Below, in pieces: positions 37,962 through 49,676 of a stretch of 64,000 nucleotides of DNA. The notes under the pieces were generated by a model. That model was not told the DNA's origin. It worked only from the letters and a program-made list of their open reading frames with translations, and made no database searches. A program made the translations under genes and the position numbers. The stretch is from Nymphaea colorata (lineage: Eukaryota; Streptophyta; Magnoliopsida; Nymphaeales; Nymphaeaceae). Positions within the stretch are counted from its first letter, which is position 1, and each line of letters begins with the position of its first letter. The DNA lies in NCBI RefSeq assembly GCF_008831285.2, contig NC_045146.1, positions 5,530,972 to 5,594,971 of the forward strand, read 5' to 3'.

Positions 37962-38060
37962 CCAGTTTGGTAATGGTAACAAGTTTAATAACAGATTTGT
38001 TAAAAGGTGAGACAAATGCATTACATGGTAACAATATGTTATTGTTGTCAAACAACCCCA
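37962..38060. mobile_element. Small MITE (GGCCAGTTTGG...CAAACAACCCC)
   Basis: The left end GGCCAGTTTGGTAATGGTAAC and the right end, inverted as GGGTTGTTTGACAACAATAAC, are imperfect inverted repeats around about 60 bp. The right-end motif TATTGTTGTCAAAC recurs at about 38,118 and 38,167, forming a short degenerate array to 38,215. Confidence 0.45.
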
Positions 38061-38215
38061 AACACCTACGGTGACTCCTTTCAACACTGCGAAATGTATT
38101 ACGCGGCAACACTATGTTATTGTTGTCAAACAGCCCCGACTCCTTGCATCACGGCAAAGGTTGATGCTATTGTTGTCAAACCACCTCAAAGACCTACAAT
38201 GACCCCTTGCAACAC

Positions 38216-39190
38216 GCAAACGGCGGCGAGAGTTGATGGTGACTGCCAACCCTTATTAGACGGTGAGGCCGCTATCAACCTTCCTTAGCTTTACAAAACA
38301 ACGAAGGCCAACAAATGGTGGACAATTGTGAGCCTTACCCTTTCAGCGACGGGTTACGATGGTGCCCCTTTCTGATGATAACCAGGGTTTTTTTTTTTAA
38401 TTTTATTTTTAAAATACGTATTAATTTTAGAAAAAAAATTATTTGTACTTTGTTGTATTAATTAATTTGCTAGCTTTTTAAAAGAATCGGTTATTTGATG
38501 ACTTCTTTCGAAGTTGAAGGGGTCTTTGATGATTTTGGAAATTAGTTAAGGGGTGTTAGATGTACACGTTTTATTGAGAGACGAGCGCCGGAGCGCGACT
38601 TGTGTGTGAGGAGGATGCGTGAAGGAATCTCCTCTCTCCAGCAGGATTAGAAAATTATAATTTCGAATTATAATTTTAAAATTTTAACAAGAAATAAAAA
38701 TACAATTTTTTTACAAATAAATGTAAACTAATTTTTTTTAAAGGTCTCCCCCTGCTTCTGTGACAAGCAAGTCCGTCTGGGCTGCGTGTCAAAAGTGAGG
38801 ACGTATTTGAATTTAACAAAAATATTTGGTTGACAAATGAAACCTTACTCCTTTTTCACTCTCTCACTAAAAATTGGAAGGGAGAAGGGATGGGTAGTGG
38901 TAGGGGCTGAGCGAAAAATTTTAACACGTCTTGAAATATTTTTTTTAAAATTTTTTTTATATATCAAATTAAAATTTTTTATATTTACATATAAAATTTT
39001 TAAAATCTGAGGAGATGCGAAGGCTCTGATCCCCTTGGTAGTGGGGTCTGCGGTTTGCGATGCTTAGAACACTAACTTGAAACGGGAAGGAATCAGGTCA
39101 CCCCATGGGTGATCATCCTAACGGCGAGTAGTGGGAGTAAGAGTTGAGCAATGGGCTCGGTATGAATAGTTGGATGTTGATGGGTTGATC
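38216..39190. other. Non-coding; AT-rich repeat remnants
   Basis: No gene was seen. An AT-rich segment with TTTTAAAATTTTT motifs (38,930-39,020) resembles segments at 40,230-40,330 and 40,945-41,070, each next to a GC-rich flank. Confidence 0.35.
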
Positions 39191-39256
39191 TTAAGCTGGT
39201 TATTTGACATTTGGGTTGGCCGGTTAAGCTGGTTATTTGACATTTGGATTGGCCTG
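39191..39256. repeat. 33-bp tandem duplication
   Basis: Two units starting TTAAGCTGGTTATTTGACAT at 39,191 and 39,224 differ at one or two bases. Confidence 0.9.
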
Positions 39257-41951
39257 ATTAAAAAAAGTTTGTTAGACCACCAGACCTAAATAGGGGGCAG
39301 TTGGCTTTGGACCAAATGCCTAGTTTTAGTAATGCTGGCATGTGTAGGCTGATTTTTTTTTTTTGGTGTGGAGACATAAAAATTCTTTCTTTGGAAAAAT
39401 TTTCATAATCTGACTTAAAAGAATATGCTAAAATAACAAATACATCTACTTTTTGCACCCTTAAATTATTTGTTTTCACAATTAACTCCAGGTTATCAAT
39501 TATTACCGACTTATATAGTAGTGCTTTCAGTGTTATGGTCCGGGCATGGGAAGCGCGCTCCCACATCGTAGTGCAGGGGCATTTTCGTTATTATATAGGG
39601 GTAATTTTTTAGGTTTCAATTTTGCCTTTATGGGGTGGGTGTCTTCCATTTTACCATCAAGGGCATTTTGGACATTTATGTCTCTAACATATAATGACTA
39701 GTTTAAGGGGTTAAAGCGATTAGAAGGACTTCAAATTTATTAATATTCGGTAGCCTATTTAATTAAATTTCAAAGCATTATTAAATGATTAACTATATCC
39801 AGGTTAGTCATCTTTTTATTATCAATTATATAGCTACATCATAGATGAGTATATTCTTTTTCAATTGATGCTCAAATATTGTTAAGGAAACCGAGAGATA
39901 TATATATACATTTCACGTTGCTTTCGAGGGACAAAGTGGTAACTTTAACAACTAATTGTGGTAAGTATGATTTTATTGATCATTTTAATAAGCAACACAA
40001 AAATCTGTTGGTAGAGTTTCAAATTAACAATTTAAAATTAAAAAAATAAAATAAGCACACAAAAATCTGTTGGTAGAGTTTCAGACTAATAAATTAAAAT
40101 TAAAAAAATAAAAAGTCTGTCTTTTCGTTAAAAGATGCAAAAGAGCCTTTATTGGCATATGTTGTGAGAGAATGAGCCGTTTGGTTAAGTTCATGCTTTG
40201 TTAGGTAGGGCGGAGCCACCAAATTAAAGTTTCTAAATTTTGATTATAGATAAAATATTAATTTTTAAACTTTTTATGTAAAATAAGTGAAATTTTCTAA
40301 AATTTATATATAATTTTTTTTTTAAGGTGGAGCTAGGGCCCATGCGTTTGCTCGGCCCCAAATTTAAGGTTGTATTATTTATTTTTTTCAGGGCAAGTGT
40401 TTTTTTCAATGCTTGTAATTAGTAGCTGCTCTCCTTTTTACACTAGTTTCAGTCATTTGCATGGTTGAGCTCTTCTATGCTTGCAAAACCGAGATATATT
40501 AGCCTAATTACATCCTGTTAACTTTTATTGACATTATGTCTTTCCCAACTTAGGAATAAAACACCGCAATTGAAATTCTAGTCTTTCATTCAAGGCATTT
40601 ATCTCCTTTTTCTACCACCAAACATGTCAAATCCTCAGGTGTGATTTTGGAAATTTCCCATAGGTTTAAAATAAGTAAAGGTTAGTCAGTTCTTTATCAA
40701 AATACATAAGATGTTAACAATAAACACAACTATTTCTTGTTCACTTTTTATTAGAACTATTGAAAAAACACTTACGCTGTTTGTGGAATAGCCCATCTTG
40801 GCTTCCATAATTATGACAATTCTGTCGACCGCCGCCGTTCTGTGGTGTTCTGTTTTCAAGGCTGCTAAGGTCTGCAGTTATAGATTGGGATGGGACTAGT
40901 CCTCAAGCCAAAGTAGGGCCTATATGGGCTTTGGTCTCACCTCAGTTTTTTTAAAAAAATTATAACTACATTTTAAAAAAAATTATATAAAAAGTTTGAA
41001 AAATAATATTTTAGCTCTAATAAAAAATTAAAAACTTCAATTTGTCTGATGAAAAATTTCTAGTACCCTCCCTATGTTAAACAATCAAGTGAAAATTAGA
41101 TTGGGTCTAGCTGTTAAAAATCAAATCTGAAGTTTGTGTTCTTGAAAAATAGATATGGATCTAGCCGCTAAAAGAACAAGTTTGTGTCCTTGAGAATTGA
41201 ATCTAGATGAAAGGTCTTGAAAAAGAATACTTCTCAACTTTGTGTCTGCTGGATTGCGTCTCTCACTTTCTCCCTGCAACCATTCCATGAAGTGGGTCTC
41301 TAAAGGAAACTTATCATAAATTGCAGTTTTTTTAACAGTAGTCCATATTTATTATTTCTATTTTAGAAAATAACCTTCGGCTTCATTTTCCTTAATTCAG
41401 GCATCTTTCTTCTCCAACAAAGGCGAATTCTTAAGTAATTCAATGTCAAAAGGAGCGTCTTTCTTCTCCAACAAAGACGAAAAGAAGTTAACCAAGAAGA
41501 GTCAAAAGTTCTAAGAAGCAATTTTTTCTTAATGCGCCATATCTCGGGTTGAGGACTTCAAATAATGCCTTACCGTGAAAGACGGTCTACGTTGCCAAGT
41601 GGGAAAAACGCCTCCGAGCTGGGTTCATTGTTGTTCTAACACTGAAAATTGTCCATCTGCGGCGGAAGGTTGCCAGGTCGCATGTTGATCCTCCATCTAA
41701 GCAAAATCAGAAAATCTAGAGGGTTGGCCATAAAATTGTGCACTATACATAAGTGCACCCGATGCCTGTGTAGAGGGTTGTTCTATTATGCGTTTGGTTT
41801 TTAAGGACGGTTACCAAATCTATCTGTGTTGACTCTATTATGGCATGAGCGACTGATTAGTAGGCTGCTCGATCTATGTACACACTAGTCATGGTTTCTC
41901 ACGAACTCTCTTGGTCAATCTTTCTGCTACATAAGCTTCATCAGTTATCAT
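39257..41951. other. Non-coding intergenic DNA with short duplications
   Basis: No gene was recognised. A 62-bp tandem duplication lies at 39,996-40,119 and is listed separately. A partial repeat of TCTTTCTTCTCCAACAAAG occurs at 41,404 and 41,460. GC-rich flanks GGCGGAGCCACC (40,209) and GGTGGAGCTAGGGCC (40,326) around an AT-rich core suggest a small inserted element. Confidence 0.35.
39996..40119. repeat. 62-bp tandem duplication
   Basis: Units starting CACAAAAATCTGTTGGTAGA at 39,996 and 40,058 are near-identical, differing at a few bases after the GAGTTTCA segment. Confidence 0.9.
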
Positions 41952-42314
41952 CTATGTCACATAGATGCGGGTATGGTATGAGTTTGGGTACGGTGATATG
42001 GGTTCGGATACGGAAATTTTGAAATTGTAGGTATAAGTACCACAAATTTTATATTCTAAAAAATGATAAAATGAAAAAAAAGGTATTAATAGTCTTATAA
42101 TCCACAAAAATTCTCAAAATTAAAGAAAAATATAGAATCTTAGTGAAAGGGAAATATAAAAAAAGGAAAAATCAAAATTAGAGAAAAAATTAAGTTTGAA
42201 AATATAATTTTAAATGTTTTTAAATGCAGCCGTACCCCGTACCCGTGTTGTTGTACCCATGTATAAACATAGACACGGGTACCTAGGCAAAAATGACGTA
42301 CCCGTGTCACATAA
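41952..42314. mobile_element. hAT-like element, TACCCGTG family, copy 4
   Basis: The left end CTATGTCACATAG and the right end CGTGTCACATAA are imperfect inverted repeats. They enclose 363 bp with GGGTATGG/GGGTACGG repeats on the left, an AT-rich core and TACCCGTG repeats on the right (42,232-42,306). Flanking 8-mers GTTATCAT (41,944-41,951) and ATTATCAT (42,315-42,322) match at seven of eight positions. It has no coding capacity. Confidence 0.7.
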
Positions 42315-42322
42315 ATTATCAT

Positions 42323-43020
42323 GTACCAGATGTTGTTCACTTGTGAATACTGTATAGATGTACCATAAACAATTTGTGGATGGTGGCTCCCACCTTAAGT
42401 GTTTTTTCCAACTGCTGGCTCGATCACTGTTTCTTTCTTGTAATCTAGGCAAGATATGTTCCTGATGGTGAACATTACATAGAAAATTTGATCTTCCTTC
42501 ACTAGAAACTGTGATATTATCAAGTATCTTTTTTATCCTTATCTCCCATACCTTCCCCTCCTGGCATACCACAATTTCTTATGGAATGATTATGTTTCTC
42601 AAATTGTCTGCCCGGAAGAGTGATATTTTGAGCCATTTACTTGCCATGGCCATGAAACCACTTTCTAGGTTTTTTTCCCTTCCTAACATTGCAAGGCTTT
42701 CTTTGGGCCTAGACTTTGCAAATCTGCATTGGACAAAATAGTCAATGGAGTCTACAAGAAATTGGTTCATTTGTTGGTGGTTCCTGTAACTTTTCATTCC
42801 TTTACATTGCCAGTTTTTTCTCCGGACTTATGTGAGAAGAAAATTAGTACTGAACAGGGGAAGAAGACTAATTAGGCCATTCAAGCAAAGAACTTGGTTG
42901 ATTCATTGGTTGCCATAACATTTTGTGTTGTCATTTTTACTCCAGGCCACCGACTCGATTGCCAGCTGAACTTTTTTTTAGATGTATGCCTTTACTGATG
43001 CCTTTGTGGTACTCATTCAG
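42323..43020. other. Non-coding; upstream of LRR exons
   Basis: Open minus-strand frames at 42,210-42,572 and 42,579-42,797 overlap the transposon and match no known family. Upstream LRR exons of the receptor kinase relic were not found here. Confidence 0.35.
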
Positions 43021-44792
43021 GTCCCTCAATTCAAATAAGTTTACAGGATCATTGCCATCAACGTCTGCTAAGTTAACAAGCATGAAAAGATTGTAGGGGG
43101 TTTATGCCAAGATGAAATAACTATGCTGAAGCACACCGCGTCTATGATGCGAACCTTATTTCTTTTTTTCTGTGCTGGAAACATAACAGGTCTGCCAGGT
43201 GCAATTCATGTTCTGTCTAATGGTATCACATTCAATCTGAACAGAAAAAAAAAAAAAAAGTAGATGTGGATGAATAAAAATTCACTGAATGATCTAATGA
43301 TATTTAATTGTTGTCCCAGATTCTTTTTGTGCGTGTTGTGAAGTCAACATGTTCTTATGCGTGCAGCCAGATCACTGGGAAGATACCAGGTTTTATTGGT
43401 AACTGGCGTCAACTAGTGACCTTGTAAGAACTTATTTTCTTGGCTTAATAAATTTACATAACTTGTGTGGCTAGGACCTTGATGAACTATGAACAAGACA
43501 CTGTGACAATCATGGGCAATTTTCTTTTTTTCATAAAAGTGCAAAACTGGGGAATTAAAGAAAAAAAATTGCAATATTTTAAAAAAAATCAAAATGAATT
43601 TATTGCATTTTCTGAATTTCTAAGAAAAATGGTATTTAATACTTTTTTGAGGTTCCTTTTAACATATTATTAATTATTTTGGATTTTTAGTTTTTTACCG
43701 ATGCTTTTGCAAGATAATTGGTAGAAAACTCGATTTTTTTTTTCATATTTTTGTCTTTCACTTTTATATTTTAAACATCTTGAATTCCACAAAATTTCTC
43801 AAGGAAAACAAATTTCTTGGTTAATATTCAAGAAAAACCTGCTATAAATGATATTTGTGACAATGTAACAAAGTAAATGATGCATATATTACATGGTCTA
43901 ATTGACTAAGGATCCTGTTGTCACTTTCACTTAGGCCACTTTCACTTAGGCCTAGGCATCGGACCTGGTTCAAGTTTTCCGCAGCTGCAAAATATGAAAA
44001 ATTTGACAACATTGTAAGCTCCAACATCCACTCTCTTTGACGTGATTAATGAGGTGTTTAATTCTCCTAATCCATTTAAATTGGCATTATTTCAGGATTC
44101 TGAGAAGCTGTTTAAATTCAGGTGAAATTCCATCATATATTTGAAGTATGACCAGACGTGGAAGTTCGAATACTGTGAGTCAGCAACTAATAGTGTTTTT
44201 AGCTTCCTGTCAAGCAAACTTCTACATTGTAGCAACCTGCCTTGATTCAAAAGTCAGAATATGATAAGATTCGAGACCTTCATGTGATACTCTAATAACG
44301 ACATGCTTTTTATGTGTTCTAGGTTAGCCATATAAATTATTGGAAAAGGTCAGAATGGTTTCAAAAAATTGTAAGCTTGCTTTTATTTGTTTCACTTTTG
44401 ACAAACTGCCATTGCCACAAAGTATCTATTACTTTCTGCATGTAATCCATAACCTTCCTGCAAATTAGGCAAAGAATTCACTGTTTAGTTTACTTACATG
44501 CCTTTTCGGTGACCTATCATTCAACAACTTAGCAGGACGAGTCCCACCTGTTGGTGGCTTTGCATTTCTAGAAGCTATGTAAGTCAAGTGGCTCCATGCC
44601 TTCAATGGTTGAAACATCTTTTGTATCTTTCATTCAATTATTATGCTATTGTTTCTTTTTCAGGATCTTCTTGTGACATGTTCCTCCTGATGCAGGTTCC
44701 TTAGAAACAATAAGCTGACAGGAGCAGAACCTGATTGGGCTCCCGATACAACATTGACTTGTACTTACCCATCAACAATCCTGAATTTTTAA
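43021..44792 (+). pseudogene. Receptor-kinase ectodomain relic (five LRR exons, LRR VIII-2 type)
   Basis: Five exon-like segments occur in the order used by VIII-2 receptor kinases: 43,021-43,092 (SLNSNKFTGSLPSTSAKLTS; exactly 72 nt), 43,367-43,423 (ITGKIPGFIGNWRQL), 44,096-44,145 (ILRSCLNSGEIPSYI then stop), 44,511-44,578 (DLSFNNLAGRVPPVGGFAFL) and 44,696-44,792 (FLRNNKLTGAEPDW, then TAA). Intact LRR ectodomains bind extracellular ligands or partner receptors. Here one exon is 57 instead of 72 nt, one acceptor AG is lost (CGGT before 44,511) and stops interrupt two exons. The expected LRR exon between 43,423 and 44,096 is missing, and no malectin-like exon follows. The copy is dead. It points the same way as the kinase exon at 60.6 kb. 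Confidence 0.8.
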
Positions 44793-45666
44793 GGCTGTCA
44801 ACCAGTAGTTTTGCTCAATTATGCTTCAGCTTGTATCAGTATCTATCCTTTGATAGTCTTGACTTAATCTTCCTTTGGTATACAGTTTTAGCTCTTATTT
44901 TTGTCAAGAATGGCCTAGTTATGTGCATCACTGTTTACTGATGACCATATTTTAGTTGGCTGCTGAATTGTGATGATTTGTCTGGAGTTTTACATCTTCC
45001 ATTCAACTCTTTTGAGTTGAAGAACAAAGCTTCAACAATGGTTTATTAGGCAGACACATCATTTGTATTTATTTTTATTCTCCATTTTTGTCTTTTGCCG
45101 TATTTTTTCTGCTCTTTTTCTGTATTTTTATTTTCTTTATTGTTTCAGCTAGTTAGTTGCGGTAACTGTTGGCTGACCCCAACATTTTCTAGCCGTTGGA
45201 ACTGGCCCAACAGCTAGCTTCTTTTATTTTTCTGATTTATTTGTTCCATATATAAGAGACTTTGAGCCCCTTATTTTGTAGCGTAGTCACAAAAAGCGTG
45301 AAAAAAATGATAAATAAAATGGCCGTTTAAAACTTAAAAAATGCCTTCTTTAAAAAAAAAACATGTTTTAATTTTATTCATTTTGTCACTTTTTTTTAAT
45401 ACTAAACCGTTGTATTTCATTTTTTAACTTTATTTGTTGCATATCTAATTATTTTTTAATATTGTATTATTAGTTTGTCACTTATTTTATTTTCCCCTCA
45501 TTTTTATTTTTTTTTAATTTAAAAAAAATTATAGTATTTTTTTTTTTTTTTAGTTCGTTGTATTATACTTGAGAAATACCTCGCCATTTAAAATACGAGA
45601 AAGATTTTTGTGAAACAACCTATGCCTCGAAAACTATAATTTCCATTGATCCAAGCTCTGATACTA
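44793..45666. other. Non-coding; MITE-like long inverted ends
   Basis: TAGTCACAAAAAGCGTG...AAAATGGCCGTTT (from about 45,285) is imperfectly inverted against sequence ending near 45,625 (AAAATACGAGAAAGATTTTTGTGAAAC), suggesting a roughly 340 bp TIR element. The segment 45,050-45,260 resembles the reverse complement of part of the LTR at 45,667-46,062 (CAACAGCTAG, GCCGTTGG motifs). Confidence 0.3.
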
Positions 45667-46062
45667 TGTAAGGAAGTGAGAAATATAGGTCCAAACCTAT
45701 GTTCTTGAATTATTTAATAACAATTACAAGGTCCAGGCCACACAAAAAACACAAAAATGATCTCATAGAAGAAAACAGTTCTCTAGGGCACCAAAATATT
45801 CATTAAACAAAGAAGGACATTAAAGAAGCTTTGCAAAAAGCACTTGTTTATTTACACATGAAACTAGCTGTTTGGGCCCCAACAGCTAGAAAACCAGCCG
45901 TTGGGCATCCCAAAAGCTCTATTGCTGAGCTCCGCTGAGCTTTCAATAGAGTAAGAGAATACAGAAAAATAAAAAATAAAAAGTACAAAGAAAGCACAAA
46001 AAAATGGAAAAATAAAAATACAAAAGAAGATCCCAACCAAAAAAAAATTTCAAATCCTAACA
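45655..46062 (-). repeat. Copia-type LTR with primer binding site (minus orientation)
   Basis: GCTCTGATACTA at 45,655-45,666 is the complement of a tRNA-Met primer site with one change. It abuts an LTR whose ends TGTAAGGA (45,667) and TCCTAACA (to 46,062) are inverted with one mismatch, giving 396 bp. No internal coding sequence survives on its left, so it is a solo or truncated element. Confidence 0.5.
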
Positions 46063-46419
46063 TCCATGCTATCCCATTGTTGTGCAGTTTATGTGTTTCT
46101 TATGTTTCGAGATGGTTTGTCAAACAAGTAGAGAAAGTTTGAAAAATAAAATTGAAAAATCAAAAGGGTTTTGAACTCCTAAAGTTAGTCGTATTCCAAA
46201 GCTTAATTTTAATCTCCTTTTCATGTCTCTACTTCTAGACGTTTGGTTATTTTTATTTTCTTTTCATGAAAAGATTATGCCACGCAGGTATGAGTCTGGG
46301 CTGGTGATTGGGCAAGGCTATAAGGCTGCAGATCTTTATTCCATGTTTTTTTTATATATATTCTAAATAGACTATCTTGTAATCTTGTTTATGACAAAAA
46401 CATAAATACTTCAGACATC
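46063..46419. other. Non-coding spacer
   Basis: AT-rich sequence without recognisable features. Confidence 0.35.
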
Positions 46420-47140
46420 AACAAGTCAATCGTCCAAATGTAAACAAGCTGTCTTCAATTCCTCTGTTTAAAGAATTATGCAATGAAAATTTTTCTTGCA
46501 AAGAATGTGCCCTTAGAAGCATGCATGCTATTTCATTTGAAAATACAAATGTGTGTCTAAAAAGGCAATTGAATTGGTGCACTCAAATGTGTGGGGCTTA
46601 TGACTATCATGTTAGAAGGGGATACAAAGTACGGTAATAGTGATGCTAACGATGAAGCACTATTGGTTGATCATCATGATATTTTTGAATCCCATCTTAA
46701 TGAAGAAAAATCCAATGACATTTGAACTTATAGCCATAGGAAGAATGAAAGTAGACAATTTCTCTCTTATGAGTACTCTTCACTTAATTATAGAGTCACC
46801 TTATGAATATTACTCATAGTATGAACCTTTGTCATGCAATTAAGCTAGGGATCATCATGTTGGATTGAGTTTATGAAAACTGAAGCGAAAACCCCTCAAA
46901 AGCTCCTACTTGGGAGTTTTAGAATTGTTAAAAGGAAGGAAAACCACAACATCAAATTGACAAAACTTTTGAAATTAAGGTCTGAAGCTAGGATGGTTGC
47001 CAAGGATTACTTTCAAAAGGATGAGATAAATAGTGAGAAGACCCTTGCCTCAGTAGCTAGAATGAGTATTATTTGAACACTTATTGCCATAGCCTTCATT
47101 AGGAAGTAAAATATCTACCAAATAGCCATAATGAATTCGA
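46420..47140 (+). pseudogene. Internally deleted Copia pol remnant (integrase start joined to RT)
   Basis: A plus-strand pre-integrase zinc segment (CKECALRSMHAISF, about 46,500) and integrase start (AIELVHSNVWGLM, frameshifted) are followed within a few hundred bases by an RT segment (ARMVAKDYFQKDEINSEKTL at 46,990-47,050, then LIAIAF and YQIAI). Most of integrase is deleted and stops are present. No LTRs were found. The minus-strand Copia to its right begins with a truncated LTR, so the two meet at a deletion or insertion scar. Confidence 0.65.
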
Positions 47141-47598
47141 ATTAAGTATATATGGGAGTACATCTTGGCATGAAAATTCATCTATAGTTTTAGACACTAT
47201 CATAGATATTATGAGATTTTCAAAAATATTGCAATATCTATAAGAAAAAAGGTAAATTTTAAAAAAGAAAAAAGAAAATTTCGTGGTATATTGAATGTGT
47301 TGGCAAAATGAAAATCTCACCATTTGCACAATTTTTTTTTTTGCATTCTTTCATGATTTCTTTTGCATTTTTTCTTAATTGAGTTTGAGGGCAACTTTGT
47401 GATTATAAAAGTTCCTCATTTTTTTTTCAATTTGTCAAGATTTTTCCGAGTACAACAATTTCACTGAAAAATACCACACTTAAAAGACGGACATGTCGAG
47501 TCTAGATAGACCTATGACCCGTCCAGGTATAAGCTTGTTAACACTCCCCATCAAGTTGGGCATACAGGTCAAACATGCCCAACTTACATTTTTCTCAA

Positions 47599-48905
47599 AC
47601 TGAGTAGATGACAAAACTTTTGTTAACACATCTGCAACTTGATCATCAAACTTCATATATGGTACGATGAGCTCCTTGGAGTCAATTCTTTTACGAATGA
47701 AATGTTGATCAATCTCCACATGCTCGGTCCTATCATGTAACATGGGATTGTTTGCAAGGCTTATAGCAAGCTTATTATTGCATTACATCTTCATAGGTCC
47801 ATCAATCTTAGTTTTAATATCAACCATCAACACTTTTACCACAATAATTTAGAAACTCCAATAGCTATAGCACAGTACTCAGCCTCAACACTCGGATAAG
47901 AACAAACATCTTGCATTTTACTTTTTCATACCACCAGGTTACCTCTGAAATGGACACAAAAACCAGTGGTAGACCTCCTCATATCAATGCAATCAGCCCA
48001 GTTAGCATCAGGATATCCTTCAATGTTAAGCTGATCTTGTCTCACGTATATGAGATCCTTACCAGGATTCTTCTTTAGATAGCATAAGATCCTTTCAATA
48101 GTTTTTCAATGAGCATTAGTAGGAGCATGCATGAATTGACTCATCACATTCACGACAAAAGTGTTGTTAAGTCTAGTGAGTGAGATAAATCAACTTCCCA
48201 ATTAACCGTTGATATTTCCCTTTAGCTTCATCATCAAGTAGCTTCCCATCTTTAATGCTGATCTTAAGCTGAGTAGAAGCCAAAACTTTTGTCAGTATAT
48301 CTACAACTTGATCATCAGACTTCATATACGGTAGGACAGATTCCTTGGAGTCAATTCTCTGAAGAATAAATTTTCGATCAAACTCCACATGCTTGGTCCT
48401 ATCATGTAACACAAGGTTGTTTGTAGTATTTATTGCAGATTTATTATCGCAGTACATTTTCATAGGTCCATCAACTTTAATCCCGATATCAGCCATCAAC
48501 ACTTTTAGCTATAGTAATTCAGAAACTCTCATAGCAACCGCACAATACTCAACCCCGGCACTTGAGCGAAAACAAGCATATTGTCTTTTACTTCTATATA
48601 CCAGTAGGTTACCTCCCAAATAGATACAATAACCTGTAGTAGATCTCCTTGTATCAATGTAGTCAGCCCAGTCAACATCAAAGTATCCCTAATGTTAATC
48701 TAATCTTGCCTCACATATAGAAGGCCCTTACCAGGATTCTTCTTGAGTGGTAGCCTTCCAAAGGATTCTTCTTGAGTGGTAGCCTTCCAATGAACTGGTA
48801 ATGAGTGTGAAATAAATCAACTTCCCAACTAAATAGTGATATTTTTCTTTAGCTTCATCATCAAGCAGTTTCCCATCATTGATACTAATCATACTACAGA
48901 CATCC
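47599..48905 (-). repeat. Diverged tandem duplication (about 670 bp) of RT end plus RNase H in Copia element 1
   Basis: The segment from the RNase H C-terminus (CTGAGTAGA...CAAAACTTTTGT) back to the RT end (GKLLDDEAK) occurs twice, starting at 47,599 and 48,271. Both units encode DRTxHVExDxxFIxxRIDSKE and DDQVxDxLTKVL. They differ at many bases. A separate 29-bp perfect tandem repeat (GGATTCTTCTTGAGTGGTAG) lies inside at 48,733-48,790. Confidence 0.75.
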
Positions 48906-49676
48906 ATTTGAGTGGAGGATCATTGGCAGTCAAGTTTCTCACTTTTCTTCAGCAAGTGGAGAGTGTATTTCTTTTGATTTAAGACAAGACCAGTGCTTGA
49001 CCAAACCATTTTTATACTAAGTTAGTATCATAACTTTCCAAGATCTTTGAGATCAAAATCTATAGCTAGCATCTTTTTTCAACTCTGTAGCCTCTTCATT
49101 TTCATCTCCTGAAACTATCATGTCATCCACATAAACTAAGATAAGTGCAACCTTGTCTTCCCTCCGTTTCATAAAGAGTGTGTGGTCTCAATTGCCTTGA
49201 TGATATTCATGCTTCTTCATCACTAGTCTAAGACATTCTAACCATGCCCAATGAGATTGTTTAAGATCATACAAAGTCTTCTTCAATCTGCAGCACTTTC
49301 ATGTTCTCTCATAACCGAGGGGCATGCTTATATAAACTTTATCTTCCAAATCACCATTAAGGAAAACATTCTTCACATCAAGTTGATACATTTACTACTT
49401 CTTTGAAACAATAAGAGCAAGAACCACCCAAACAATCTTCATCTTTGTAACTAAGGCAAACGTCTTCAGGTAGTCTATGTCATACTTCTGACTGAAGCCT
49501 TTTGTGACCAGCCGAGCTTTGTGTCTTTCCACGAATCCATCAGTTTTATACTTGATTGTAAGCTCATTGTGATCCACAAGATGAGCATTTTTAGGAATAT
49601 TTACAACCTCCCATGTGATATTCTTGTCAAGAGCTTTCATTTCCTCTTGCATAGCACAAACCCATTTCAGATCCAC
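47744..49676 (-). pseudogene. Copia element 1 RT/RNase H
   Basis: RT starts at 49,676 (KWVCAMQEEMKALDKNITWEVV) and passes HKARLVTKGFSQKYDIDYLKTFA. It reaches the catalytic YVDD at 49,133-49,122 (LVYVDDMIVSGDE) and runs into the duplicated RT-end and RNase H units. Frames are interrupted by stops and shifts, and part of the RT palm is compressed. Reverse transcriptase with RNase H copies element RNA into DNA; this copy is defective. Confidence 0.75.

Noticed and set aside
42210-42797. Two minus-strand ORFs (120 and 72 codons)
   Set aside because: They run into the hAT-like element, match no known family and show no splice logic.
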